This document shows, piece after piece, positions 52,870 to 62,351 of a DNA stretch of 64,000 nt; within the stretch, counting starts at the first letter, position 1; the number at the start of each line of letters is the position of its first letter. The notes under the pieces were generated by a model. That model was not told the origin of the DNA, did not search any database, and saw only the letters and a program-made list of their open reading frames with translations. Source of the stretch: Sphingomonas sp. SORGH_AS_0950 (GTDB taxonomy: Bacteria; Pseudomonadota; Alphaproteobacteria; Sphingomonadales; Sphingomonadaceae); NCBI RefSeq assembly GCF_030818415.1, contig NZ_JAUTAE010000001.1, forward strand, positions 3,870,001 through 3,934,000, written 5' to 3'. The position numbers and the translations under genes were made by a program.

Positions 52870-55453
52870 GGGCGGGCTCCTGGGCTTCGGTGAGCAGGCG
52901 GGCAAGGGCGGGGCGGCACGATCCGCAATTGGTGCCCGCGCCCAGAGCCGCGCCGATCGCGGCGACATCGGTCAGTTTCTGGTCGCGGATCGCGGCGACG
53001 ATGGTCCGCACGCCGATATCGAAACAGGCGCAGACGATCGCGCCGCGATCGACCGGCGCACCGGGCGCGCGACCCGCAAGGACGGTGGGGGCGACCTCGC
53101 TGGCGCTCAACTGCGCGATCAGCCAATCGCGTGTCGGCAATTCGCCGCGTTCGGTCAGGAACAGGGCGGCAGCAAGCTGACCGTCGGCGATCACCGCGAT
53201 CCGGTGCGATCCCCGCGCGGGATCGGTGGCCTCGATCCGCTGGCCCTTGGGGAGCATCGTCTCCAGTGCCCCGGCATCGCCGTCGCCCGCCACTTCCCAC
53301 AACCAGCCGCCGGGAATCGCGACCCGCGTTGCCCAGAGGCAATCCGGCGTCGCGCGGGCCTCCCCCGACAGGATGACGAAGCCGCGCCAGCGGGTCGCGA
53401 CGGGGGTGATGGCGGCGGGGGTGCGCTTGAAGCCAGGCTGGCCCGAATAGGGGTCGGTCAGCGGGCGGGAAAGCAGCCCGGTGCGGCCGCCGGTCGCGGT
53501 CTGGTCGGTCCAGTGGATCGGCACGAACAGCTCGCCCGGCCGTTGCCCGGCGCTGACCGAGACGCGGTAGAGGCTCGTTCCCTGCGGCGTGCCGACCCGC
53601 GCCAGCCCGCCATCGGTCAGGTCCAGCCGCGCGGCATCGTCGGGATGGACCTCGACCAGCGGTTCTTCGCGGTGACGCGCCAGCTTGGGGGCCAGGCCGG
53701 TGCGGGTCATCGTGTGCCAATGATCGCGGTAGCGGCCCGTGTTGAGCGTCATCGGCCAGTCGCGCAGCGGCTCGGGGAGCGTCTTCTGTGCGACGGGAAC
53801 CAGCCGGGCGCGGCCGTCCGGCGTGGGGAAACGGCCATCGGCAAAGGGCACGCCGCCCCAGCGGAACGGCTGCATCGCGTCATAATCGGCATTGCCGCCG
53901 CTCGACCGGCCGGGCAGCGCAAACAGGCGTGAACCGTCGTTTTCATAATGGGACAGGCGGCAATGCTCGCGCCAGATCTCGGCCGGGCGGTCATAGGCGA
54001 AGGCGGTCTTCCACCCCATGCGGCGGCCGACTTCCTTGACGATCCACCAGTCGGGCCGGGCCTCGCCGGGCAGGGGAAACAGTGCCCGCTGGCGGCTGAC
54101 CGTGCGGTCGCTATTGGTGACGGTGCCGTCCTTCTCGCCCCAGGCGGCGGCGGGCAGGCGGACATGCGCGTTCACCGAGCTGTCGGTTTCGGCGATCACA
54201 TCGCTGACCACCACGAAGGGGCAGGCGGCCAGCGCCTCGCGCACCGACCCGGCGTCGGGCATCGAGACGGCGGGGTTGGTCGCCATGATCCATAGCGCCT
54301 TGATCCGGCCCTGGCCCAGTTCGCGGAAGAGATCGACCGCCTTCAGGCCCGGCTTGGGCGCGATGGCGGGGGAGGCCCAGAAACGCTGCACGCGGGCGCG
54401 ATTCTCGGGCGCGAAGTCCATATGCGCGGCCAGCGTCGAGGCGAGCCCGCCGACTTCGCGACCGCCCATCGCATTGGGCTGGCCGGTGATCGAGAAGGGG
54501 GCCGCGCCGGGCTTGCCGATCCGTCCCGTCGCAAGGTGCAGGTTGAGGATCGCGTTCACCTGATCGGTGCCCGTGACCGACTGGTTGATACCCTGGCTGA
54601 ACATCGTCACCGTGCGCGGCGTGGCGGCGAACAGCTCGTAGAATCGGCGCAGGTCGGCGGGCGCGACGTCGCAGGTCCTGGCGACCGACCACAGGTCGCT
54701 GCCCGCTTCCAGCGCCGCCCAGAAATCCTCCGGCACCGCGACCGAGGCGGAGAGGAAGTCCGCGTCCACCACGCCCGCGGCACGTGCCCAGGCGAGGGCG
54801 CCGTTCATCAGCGCCACGTCGCTGCCCGGCCGGATGGCGAGGTGAAGGTCGGCCTGCTCCGCCGTTTCGGTGCGGCGCGGGTCGATGACGACGAGCTTCG
54901 CGCCCGCATCGCACCGGGCACGGATGCGCTGATAGACGATCGGGTGGCACCAGGCGGTGTTGCTGCCGACCAGTATGATCAGGTCGGCCTCGTCGAGATC
55001 GTCATAGCTGGCGGGCACGATATCCTCGCCGAATGCGCGATTGTGACCCGCCACCGCGCTCGACATGCACAGCCGCGAATTGGTGTCGATATTGGCCGAG
55101 CCGATGAATCCCTTCATCAGCTTGTTGGCGACGTAATAATCCTCGGTCAGCAACTGGCCCGAGACGTAGAAGGCCACGCTGTCCGGCCCATGCTGCGCGA
55201 TGGTGTCGCGAAAGCGTTTCGCGACAAGGTCCAGCGCCTTGTCCCAGCTCGCGCGGCGCTTGCCGATCATCGGGTGGAGCAGGCGACCCTCCAGGCCGAC
55301 CGTCTCGCCCAGATGGGTGCCCTTGGAGCAGAGCCTGCCCTGATTGGCGGGATGGTCGGGATCGCCCTCGATCCGCACCTGCCGGTCGCCGGTCACGGTC
55401 GCGCGGATGCCGCAGCCGACGCCGCAATAGGCGCAGGTGGTCTTGATGGTCAT
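52856..55453 (-). CDS. nasA: Assimilatory nitrate reductase catalytic subunit
   Basis: 865 residues from ATG 55453 (MTIKTTCAYCGVGCGI). The N-terminal [4Fe-4S] site is CAYCGVGC plus GRLCSKGTHLGE. The molybdopterin domains contain SANIDTNSRLCMSSAV, GITGQPNAMGGREVGGLA-like SITGQPNAMGGREVGGL and the dinucleotide-binding LNTGRYRDHWHTMTRTG. A BFD-like [2Fe-2S] extension at the C-terminus (ACFDIGVRTIVAAI and GTNCGSCRPAL) fits the NasA form that accepts electrons directly. It reduces nitrate to nitrite in the cytoplasm. It is separated from nirD by a repeat element. Confidence 0.95.
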   Translation of the reverse strand: MTIKTTCAYCGVGCGIRATVTGDRQVRIEGDPDHPANQGRLCSKGTHLGETVGLEGRLLHPMIGKRRASWDKALDLVAKRFRDTIAQHGPDSVAFYVSGQLLTEDYYVANKLMKGFIGSANIDTNSRLCMSSAVAGHNRAFGEDIVPASYDDLDEADLIILVGSNTAWCHPIVYQRIRARCDAGAKLVVIDPRRTETAEQADLHLAIRPGSDVALMNGALAWARAAGVVDADFLSASVAVPEDFWAALEAGSDLWSVARTCDVAPADLRRFYELFAATPRTVTMFSQGINQSVTGTDQVNAILNLHLATGRIGKPGAAPFSITGQPNAMGGREVGGLASTLAAHMDFAPENRARVQRFWASPAIAPKPGLKAVDLFRELGQGRIKALWIMATNPAVSMPDAGSVREALAACPFVVVSDVIAETDSSVNAHVRLPAAAWGEKDGTVTNSDRTVSRQRALFPLPGEARPDWWIVKEVGRRMGWKTAFAYDRPAEIWREHCRLSHYENDGSRLFALPGRSSGGNADYDAMQPFRWGGVPFADGRFPTPDGRARLVPVAQKTLPEPLRDWPMTLNTGRYRDHWHTMTRTGLAPKLARHREEPLVEVHPDDAARLDLTDGGLARVGTPQGTSLYRVSVSAGQRPGELFVPIHWTDQTATGGRTGLLSRPLTDPYSGQPGFKRTPAAITPVATRWRGFVILSGEARATPDCLWATRVAIPGGWLWEVAGDGDAGALETMLPKGQRIEATDPARGSHRIAVIADGQLAAALFLTERGELPTRDWLIAQLSASEVAPTVLAGRAPGAPVDRGAIVCACFDIGVRTIVAAIRDQKLTDVAAIGAALGAGTNCGSCRPALARLLTEAQEPAHAHG

Positions 55454-55456
55454 TAG

Positions 55457-55567
55457 CCCTCTCCCCCTCGGGGAGAGGGTTGGGTGAGGGGCAGGGGCCT
55501 CGCAGAGGGGTTCGGCTCGGTGAGACACCCGCCCCTCACCCCGACCCTCTCCCCGGAGGGGAGAGGG
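55457..55567. repeat. CCCTCTCCCC-type palindromic element inside the nitrate operon
   Basis: The ends read CCCTCTCCCCCTCGGGGAG and CTCTCCCCGGAGGGGAGAGG. The inner arms GGGTGAGGGGC and GCCCCTCACCC are inverted, so the whole folds into nested hairpins. It lies between nirD (stop 55581) and nasA (start 55453) in the same transcript and is related to the element at 18481-18691. Confidence 0.8.
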
Positions 55568-55580
55568 AGGTGGATGCTGC

Positions 55581-55919
55581 TCACGCCGCCGCCTTCAGGG
55601 TCGAGGCGCGGCAGATCAGCACGCGGCCGCCGCTGATCTTCACCGGCACGGTCGGTGTGCAGCCCTTGTCCTCGCCCAGCGCCTCGCCGGTGGTCAGGCT
55701 GATCCGCCAATTGTGCAGCGGGCATGCCACCGCGCCGCCATGGACGATCCCCTGGCTCAGCCGCCCATGCTTGTGCGGACAGCGGTCGAGCAGCGCGAAG
55801 ACGCTGTCGTCTCCGGTGCGGAAGACGGCGATGTCATCGCCGCCCTCGACCTGCACCGTGCGGCTGCCGCGCAGGGGAATTTCCTCGAGCCAGCCGATAT
55901 CCAGCCACTCGCCCATCAT
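55581..55919 (-). CDS. nirD: Nitrite reductase small subunit NirD
   Basis: 112 residues from ATG 55919, overlapping the nirB stop by four bases. Rieske-like fold. The cluster ligands are visible in LLDRCPHKHGRLSQGIVHGG and VACPLHNWRISLTTGEALG (C-x-H and C-x2-H), so it carries the [2Fe-2S] form. It supports electron transfer to NirB. Confidence 0.93.
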   Translation of the reverse strand: MMGEWLDIGWLEEIPLRGSRTVQVEGGDDIAVFRTGDDSVFALLDRCPHKHGRLSQGIVHGGAVACPLHNWRISLTTGEALGEDKGCTPTVPVKISGGRVLICRASTLKAAA

Positions 55920-58406
55920 GCCATTTCTCCCATCATTTCCCTGGCGGGCTGAAAGCGCGCCATCGGTGCATGGATCTCGCGTTCGGCCCCGGCGACCCGC
56001 GCCGCCCAGGGATCGTCCTGCGAGAAGCTCTGCGAGAAGAAGAAGCGGCGGGCGAGTTCGGCCCGCGCCTCCTCGTCGGGCAGCAGGCGCGACTGGATAT
56101 AGGCCAGCCCGACCCGCTCGATCCACGGCGCGGTACGTTCCAGATAGCGCGCCTCCTCGCGATAGAGCTGGATGAAGGCCGCGCACATCTCCATCGCCTC
56201 CGCCTCGGTCGCCACCTTGCAGAGCAGGTCGGTGGCGCGGACCTTGATCCCGCCATTGCCGCCGACGTGCAGCTCGTAACCGCTGTCGACGCAGACCACG
56301 CCGAAATCCTTGATCGTCGCCTCGGCACAGTTGCGCGGACAGCCCGACACCGCGATCTTGAACTTGTGCGGCATCCACGAGCCCCAGGTCGCCCGCTCCA
56401 GCTTGACGCCGAGGCCGGTCGAATCCTGCGTGCCGAAGCGGCACCATTCGGAACCGACGCACGTCTTCACGGTACGCAGCGACTTGCCATAGGCATGGCC
56501 GGAAACCATCCCCGCCGCGTTCAGATCGGCCCAGACGGCGGGCAGATCCTCCTTCTTGATGCCGAAGATGTCGAGCCGCTGGCCGCCCGTCACCTTGACC
56601 ATCGGCGCGTTGAACTTCTCGACCACATCGGCGATCGCGCGCAGCTCCTTGGGGCTGGTGATGCCGCCCCACATGCGCGGCACGACCGAATAGGTGCCGT
56701 CCTTCTGGATGTTGGCGTGCATCCGCTCGTTGACGAAGCGGCTCTGCTGATCGTCGACATATTCGCCGGGCAGCGCGCAGAGCAGATAATAGTTGAGCGC
56801 GGGGCGGCAGGACGAACAGCCATCGGGGGTCGACCAGTGCAGCTTCTGCATCACCTCGGGGATCGAGCGCATCCCCTGCGCGACGATCTCGCGGCGGACG
56901 TCGTCGTGGCCGAAGCTGGTGCATTTGCACATCGTCTTCGGTCCCGCCTCGACCTCGCCGCCCAGGCGGATCGCCAACAGGCTCTCGACGATGCCGGTGC
57001 ACGAGCCGCAGCTCGCCGACGCCTTGCAGCCCGAGCGGACCGCATCCAGGCTGTGCGCGCCGCCGTCGATGCAGGCGAAGACCTTGCCCTTGGTCACGCC
57101 GTTGCAGCCGCAGATTTCCGCATCGTCGGAAAGCGCCGCAACGGCCGCCTTAGGGTCCGCGGAGGCGCCCCCCTGGGCAAAGGCTTGGCCGAAGATCAGC
57201 GCGTCGCGAATGTCGCCGACGCTCTCGCCCTTCTTGAGCAGGTCGAAATACCAGTTGCCGTCGGCGGTGTCGCCGTACAGCACCGCGCCGACGATCCGGT
57301 CGTCCTTGACCACCACGCGCTTGTAGATGCCGCGCGCCGCGTCGCGCAGGACGATGTCCTCCGCGCCGTCGCCGCCGCCGAAATCGCCTGCCGAGAAGAC
57401 GTCGAGCCCGGCGACCTTCAGCTTGGTCGCGGTGGCGGTGGGGCGATAGCCTGAGGGCGCGTCGGTCAGCGCATCGGCCAGGCTGCGGCACATGTCCCAG
57501 AGCGGCGCGACCAGGCCGTAGACCTGCCCGTCATGCTCGACACACTCGCCGACCGCCAGGATGCGCGGATCGGAGGTGACCATATGGTCGTCCACCTTGA
57601 TCCCGCGCCCTACGTCCAGCCCGGCGGCGCGGGCGAGCGCGACCGAGGGGCGGATGCCGACCGCCATGACCACCAGGTCAGCGGGAATTTCGCGCCCGTC
57701 CTTCAGGCGGATCGCCTCGACCTTGCCGTCGCCGACGATCTCGGCGGTATCGGCGCCGGTCAGCACGGTCTGGCCGCGCGCCTCCAGCGCCTGTTTCAGC
57801 AGCCAGCCCGCCGCCTCGTCCAGCTGCCGTTCCATCAGCGTCGGCATCAGGTGGAGGACGGTGACTTTCATGCCCCGCAAGGAAAGGCCATGCGCGGCCT
57901 CCAGGCCCAGCAGGCCGCCGCCGATCACGACCGCGCTGCCGCCCCGCTCGGCGGCGGCAAGCATGTGCTCGACATCCTTCATGTCGCGGAAGCTGATGAC
58001 GCCGGGCAAGTTGTGGCCGGGGCACCGGGATGATGAACGGGTCGGAGCCGGTCGCGATCAGCAGCCGGTCATAGTTCAGCACCATGCCGCTCTTGGCGGT
58101 CACCGTCCGGCCCACGCGATCGATCGCGGTGACGGGATCGCCGCTGACCAGGGTGATGCCGTTGCCAGCATACCAGTCGAGCCCGTTGATGACGATCTCG
58201 TCGAACGTCTTCTCGCCCGCCAGCACAGGCGACAGCATGATCCGGTTGTAATTCACCAGTGGCTCGGCGCCGAAGATGGTGATGCGGTAGCGGCTGGGAT
58301 CGCGCGCCAGCAATTCCTCGACCGCACGGCACCCGGCCATGCCGTTGCCAATGACGATGAGGTGCTCGCGGGTATCGGTCGCCGCGACGACGGGGGTGTG
58401 TTCCAT
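55916..58406 (-). pseudogene. nirB: Nitrite reductase large subunit NirB, interrupted by a 1-base frameshift
   Basis: The N-terminal frame starts at ATG 58406 (EHLIVIGNGMAGCRAVEELL) and reads to ATGSDPFIIPVP, then goes out of frame. The rest is in another frame from GVISFRDMKDVEHMLAA. The shift is one extra base in a G4 run at 58019-58022 (minus strand CCCC); with three bases PVPGHNLPGVIS would be continuous and the protein 829 residues. The FAD/NAD domain, the [2Fe-2S] region CGCNGV / SASCGSC and the siroheme/[4Fe-4S] site CVGSEWCRFGTQ and SGCPRNCAEA are otherwise intact. It should reduce nitrite to ammonium if the shift is an error. Confidence 0.88.
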
Positions 58407-59620
58407 CAGATGGTCCAGTCCAGTTGGAGCCAGAATTTCTTGGTATCCGCGCCGAAGCGATCCGCCTGATAACCGGCGTAGCGCAGCGAGGCGGTGGTGC
58501 GGCCGACCTTGCCCTGCGCCAGCAGGTCGATCTCGTCGCCGTAATGGCGGACCAGACGGTCGCTCTCGAACCGGTGCCAGGTGGCGGACAGGCTGACCGC
58601 CTTGACCGCGCCGACCTGCTTCCAGCCCCAGCCGGTGCTGGCATAGAGATCGCGGATGCCGTCGGGTGGGGTGGTGGTGAACTTGTCGGCCCAGCCCTGG
58701 AACTTAAAGATCGAGGACAAGGGCGTCTGGAAGCTGGTCAGTGCCTGGCCCTTATCGCCGCCCAGCACCTCATAGCCGCCGCCCAGACGCGGGCCGTTCA
58801 AGTCCAGCGCGAGATCTGCCAGCCAGTAATCGGCCGCATAGCGGTTGGGATTGCGGTGATAGTCCGACTGCCGCGCCCAGCTGGCCTGATAGGACAGCTT
58901 GGCCTTGCCGATCGGCCGCATGCCCGAAAGGCGCGTGCCATAGGTCTGGCTGGACAGGCGAAAGCCCTGCACCGCCGCCTCGTCCTCGTCGATCAGATAG
59001 GCAAAGCCGGTCAGCGTACCGATCGGCGAGGCCCAGCCCAGATTGGCGAGGACGGTGTTGCCGCCGACCGAGCGGGGCCGCACGCCGGTCCCGTCGATGC
59101 CCCAGACGGTGCGGACGCCCCAGACATAGCTGACATCCGCCTTCACGCCCTTCACCGGCACGATCTCGGCGCGCACCGCGTCGAAGGTCTGGCCGTTGTT
59201 GCGGATCGCGGCCTGGCCGACGAAACGCTCGTCGTCCAGCGTGATGCGCTGCCGCCCGACGGTCAGGGTCAGCGGGGCCGACTTGTACTGCACCTGGGCG
59301 CGGTACAGGCCGATGCTCTGCGGATCGCCGATCAGCGGGCGGTCGGCATTCGGGTGGACCCCGTCGAAATAATCGGGCACGATCGCCAGATTGCCCTGCG
59401 CCTCCGCCAGGGCCGACCAGCGGCCCGAGGTGGCGGCCACCCCGGTACGGAGGCGGGCGGTGACCGCATCCGAGGTGAGGGGCAGGCCGTCTTGGTCCAC
59501 CTGCTCCCAGCGCAGCCGGGCATCGACGAGCGGCTTCAGCGTCACCGTCTGCGCGGCGGCCGGGGCCGCGACCAGGGCGGAGCTCGACAGGAGGAAGAGG
59601 GCGGGGCTGCGCATCGTCAT
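58406..59620 (-). CDS. Alginate-export-family outer-membrane porin in the nitrate operon
   Basis: 404 residues from ATG 59620 with a signal peptide ending LVAAPAAAQ. The mature protein has the alternating pattern of a beta-barrel, begins VTLKPLVDARLRWEQVDQDG and contains LTLTVGRQRITLDDERFVGQ, typical of the alginate_exp family. It ends KFWLQLDWTI. Its start overlaps the narK stop by one codon edge and its stop overlaps nirB, so it is part of the operon. It may admit nitrate or nitrite through the outer membrane. Confidence 0.85.
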   Translation of the reverse strand: MTMRSPALFLLSSSALVAAPAAAQTVTLKPLVDARLRWEQVDQDGLPLTSDAVTARLRTGVAATSGRWSALAEAQGNLAIVPDYFDGVHPNADRPLIGDPQSIGLYRAQVQYKSAPLTLTVGRQRITLDDERFVGQAAIRNNGQTFDAVRAEIVPVKGVKADVSYVWGVRTVWGIDGTGVRPRSVGGNTVLANLGWASPIGTLTGFAYLIDEDEAAVQGFRLSSQTYGTRLSGMRPIGKAKLSYQASWARQSDYHRNPNRYAADYWLADLALDLNGPRLGGGYEVLGGDKGQALTSFQTPLSSIFKFQGWADKFTTTPPDGIRDLYASTGWGWKQVGAVKAVSLSATWHRFESDRLVRHYGDEIDLLAQGKVGRTTASLRYAGYQADRFGADTKKFWLQLDWTI

Positions 59621-60867
59621 CAGATCCGCACGCCTTCGGCCGCGCCCCAGGTCCGGCGCCACCGGCCCTTGACCGTCAGCAGCCCGGCCAGCGCGACCAG
59701 CGCAAGTCCGGCGAAGATCAGGAAGCCGCCGGAAAAGCTGCCGGTCCACTGCTTGGCGAGACCCAGCGAGGAGGCGAGGTAGAAGCCGCCAATGCCCCCC
59801 GCCATGCCGACCAGACCGGTCATCACGCCGATCTCGGCCGAGAAACGCTGCGGCACGAGCTGGAACACCGAGCCGTTGCCGACGCCAAGCGCCAGCATCG
59901 ACAGGACGAACAGCGCGAGCGAGGCCGCAAACCCGTCGACCATCGCCACGCCCGTCAGCGTCACGGCGGCGGCGGCGAACACCGCCATCAGCGCCTTCAC
60001 GCCGCCGATCGCATCGGCGAGCGCCCCGCCCATCGGCCGCACCAGCGAGCCCGCAAAGACGCAGGCGGCGGTGGCGTAGCCCGCCTGTACTGGGGTCAGG
60101 CCGAAGCGATCGGTGAAATAGATGGGCAGGCTGGCGGCGAGCCCGACGAACCCGCCGAAGGTGACGGCGTAGAAGCCCATCAGCCACCAGGCATCGGCCT
60201 GACGCAGCGGCGCCAGATATTCGACGAACCGGCGCGGCGGCGGCGCGCCGGGCGCGTCCTTGGCCATCACCATATAGGTCAGGAAGACGATGCCCAGCGG
60301 AATGCAGGCCAGACCCAGCACCGCGTTCCAGCCGAACAGCTTGGCGAGCGCCGGGGCGAACAGTGCGGCGAGCACCGTGCCCGAATTGCCCATGCCCGCC
60401 AGGCCCATGGCCTTGCCCTGATGCTCGGGCGGATACCAGCGGCTGGCGAGCGGAAGCGCGATCGCGAAGCTGGCGCCCGCAAAGCCCAGGATGACGCCCA
60501 GCGCCAGCGTGCCGCCAAAGCTGCTGACGCCCAGCGCCCAGGCGGAGAACAGCCCGGCGATCACGATGATCTGGCTGATCGCGCCTGCGCGCTTCGGCCC
60601 GATCCGGTCGACCAGCAGGCCGTTGACCACGCGCAGGATCGCGCCCGCCAGCGTCGGCACCGCGACCATCACGCCCTTTTGCGCCGGGGTGAGGGCGAGG
60701 GTGGCCGAAATCTGCGGCGCGAGCGGCCCGAGCAGCACCCAGACCATGAACGCCAGATCGAAATACAGAAAGGCCGCGATCAGGGTCGGCGTATGTCCGC
60801 TCGACCAGAAGCCGCCGTCATCCGCTGCCTTCCCTGTCTTGCTGTCGTCCCAGAATGCCGTCGCCAT
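59620..60867 (-). CDS. Nitrate/nitrite transporter of the NNP (NarK/NasA) MFS family
   Basis: 415 residues from ATG 60867, 12 membrane segments. The NNP nitrate signatures are visible in AGMGNSGTVLAALFAPAL and again in GLVGMAGGIGGFYLASSLG. The substrate-binding Arg is likely in GAILRVVNGLLVDRIGPKR and SLVRPMGGALADAIGG. It is the first structural gene after the antitermination leader. Confidence 0.93.
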   Translation of the reverse strand: MATAFWDDSKTGKAADDGGFWSSGHTPTLIAAFLYFDLAFMVWVLLGPLAPQISATLALTPAQKGVMVAVPTLAGAILRVVNGLLVDRIGPKRAGAISQIIVIAGLFSAWALGVSSFGGTLALGVILGFAGASFAIALPLASRWYPPEHQGKAMGLAGMGNSGTVLAALFAPALAKLFGWNAVLGLACIPLGIVFLTYMVMAKDAPGAPPPRRFVEYLAPLRQADAWWLMGFYAVTFGGFVGLAASLPIYFTDRFGLTPVQAGYATAACVFAGSLVRPMGGALADAIGGVKALMAVFAAAAVTLTGVAMVDGFAASLALFVLSMLALGVGNGSVFQLVPQRFSAEIGVMTGLVGMAGGIGGFYLASSLGLAKQWTGSFSGGFLIFAGLALVALAGLLTVKGRWRRTWGAAEGVRI

Positions 60868-60900
60868 CGTGCTTTCTCCCCCTGATCCGGGCTCAAACGG

Positions 60901-60944
60901 AAAAAGCCGCCAGGACGTGGACCCGTGGGTCACATCCTGGCGGC
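60901..60944 (-). terminator. Intrinsic terminator in the narK leader
   Basis: On the minus strand GCCGCCAGGA pairs with TCCTGGCGGC (outer ends 60944 and 60906), with further inner pairing (GTG/CAC, ACC/GGT), then five T (plus-strand A 60901-60905). It lies 33 bp upstream of the narK start and would stop transcription before the operon. Confidence 0.9.
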
Positions 60945-60956
60945 TTCGTTGCCTCC
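60939..60956 (-). promoter_or_regulatory. ANTAR hexaloop hairpin P2, overlapping the terminator
   Basis: GGAGGC-AACGAA-GCCGCC: a hexaloop with A at position 1 and G at position 4, on a stem with one A/G mismatch. The 3' arm (60939-60944) is the 5' arm of the terminator, so the two structures exclude each other. Confidence 0.8.
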
Positions 60957-60992
60957 AAGCGGAACGCGCGCCTCAGCCCGCTTCCGCCAGCG

Positions 60993-61016
60993 TGCTACCC
61001 CGTCGTTGGAGCGGCA
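60993..61016 (-). promoter_or_regulatory. ANTAR hexaloop hairpin P1
   Basis: TGC-C-GCTCC-AACGAC-GGGGT-A-GCA: hexaloop AACGAC with A1 and G4, stem with one C/A mismatch and two G-U pairs. It lies 37 bases upstream of P2 in the transcript. Two such hairpins form the target of ANTAR antiterminators such as NasT and NasR. Confidence 0.78.
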
Positions 61017-61139
61017 TTCGCTGCTATCTCGTGCCCGACGCCATTGCCGGGCGAATGGAAAATTGCCTGATTCGCGGTCCCGGCGCAAGTCCCTTTCGCA
61101 ATCGCAGCAATCGATCCTCCCTCGCGCCGGGAAGGGGCG

Positions 61140-62351
61140 TCAGGGCAATCCCGCCAGATACCCCGGAATGTCATCCGGATCGAAGGCGCGGCCGTCGAAG
61201 AAGCGGTCGCTGCCCAGCACCAGCCGTCCCTGCGTCGAGCCCGCGCCGATCGGCTCGACCAGCGCGCCCTCCAGCTTGGAACTGGCGCCCGGCAGCGGCG
61301 CGCCCGATCCGGCCAGCGCGGCGCGATAGAGATCGGGGCGGAACACGCCCTGTGCGGTCGCGGCATCCTGTGCGGAGAAGGGCAGCCCCTCCCACCGCAC
61401 CATCTGGGCATAGAGCCAGGCCGCCTGGCTGCGCCACGGAAAGTTCGCCGCCTCGCGATACTGGAACATGAAGTCGGGATAATGGACCGGCTCGCCGCCG
61501 GGTACGACGCGGATGCGGTCGGTGATCGCCCGCAGGACCGCATCGACCGGCGCGTCCAGATATTCGCGGCGCGACAGGATCGTCGCGCTCTGTTCGACCG
61601 TCTCGGGATCGACGAAATGCGCGGCCGCCGCGTGGAGCGCGCGGATCAGCCGGAGAACGCCGTCGCGGCGCTCCTCCGCCCGGTCGCCGCGCAGCGCCAG
61701 CACCTTCTCCACCCCGCGTCGCCAGATCTGCGCGGTGGCGAGGGCGATCCGGCCCACGCCACGATCGACCGCGATCGAGTTCCACGGCTCGCCGACGCAG
61801 ATGCCGTCCACCTCTCCGGCGGCCAGCGCGTCGGCGGCGAAGGGCGGGCTGGTGACCAGGATCTCGACATCGGCGTCGGGCCGGATGCCGACCCCCGCCA
61901 GCCAGTAGCGCAGCATGTAATTATGGCTGGAATAGCGATGCACCACGCCGAAGCGCAGCGGCCTGCCCGCATCCCGGCGCTGTTCGGCCACACCCTTCAG
62001 CGCCGCGCCGATCGCCACCGGATCGCCTAGCGTCTCGCCCAGGCCCACCGCCTCGCCCAGCGCGGTCGAAAAGGTAATCGCATTGCCGTTCAGGCCCAGC
62101 GCGAAGGGCACCGCCATCGGCACCGCCGGACGGTCGCGCCCCAAGGCGGTGGAGATGGCGAGCGGCGCGACCAGATGCGCGGCGTCGGTATGGCCATAGA
62201 GCAATCGGTCGCGCACCGCCGCCCAGGTCACGTCGCGGACCAGTTCGATCTCGACCGCCTCGGCCTCGGCAAAGCCCAGTTCGCGCGCAAGGATGGGCAG
62301 GGCGGCATCGACCAGCGGCAGAAAGCCGATACGGAACGTCTCGGCGGTCAT
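61140..62351 (-). CDS. nasS: NasS-type nitrate/nitrite sensor (CmpA/NrtA-like)
   Basis: 403 residues from ATG 62351 (MTAETFRIGFLPLVDAALP). It is a periplasmic-binding-protein fold of the NrtA/CmpA family but has no signal peptide, so it is cytoplasmic. Typical stretches are TWAAVRDRLLYGHTDAAHLV, VDGICVGEPWNSIAVDRG and DFMFQYREAANFPWRSQAAW. By analogy with other NasS proteins it holds NasT inactive until nitrate or nitrite binds. It overlaps nasT by four bases. Confidence 0.92.
   Translation of the reverse strand: MTAETFRIGFLPLVDAALPILARELGFAEAEAVEIELVRDVTWAAVRDRLLYGHTDAAHLVAPLAISTALGRDRPAVPMAVPFALGLNGNAITFSTALGEAVGLGETLGDPVAIGAALKGVAEQRRDAGRPLRFGVVHRYSSHNYMLRYWLAGVGIRPDADVEILVTSPPFAADALAAGEVDGICVGEPWNSIAVDRGVGRIALATAQIWRRGVEKVLALRGDRAEERRDGVLRLIRALHAAAAHFVDPETVEQSATILSRREYLDAPVDAVLRAITDRIRVVPGGEPVHYPDFMFQYREAANFPWRSQAAWLYAQMVRWEGLPFSAQDAATAQGVFRPDLYRAALAGSGAPLPGASSKLEGALVEPIGAGSTQGRLVLGSDRFFDGRAFDPDDIPGYLAGLP

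Noticed and set aside
55581..57002. A 473-codon minus-strand frame ending at the nirD stop
   Set aside because: Only its last 112 codons are a real gene (nirD); the rest is an off-frame reading of nirB.
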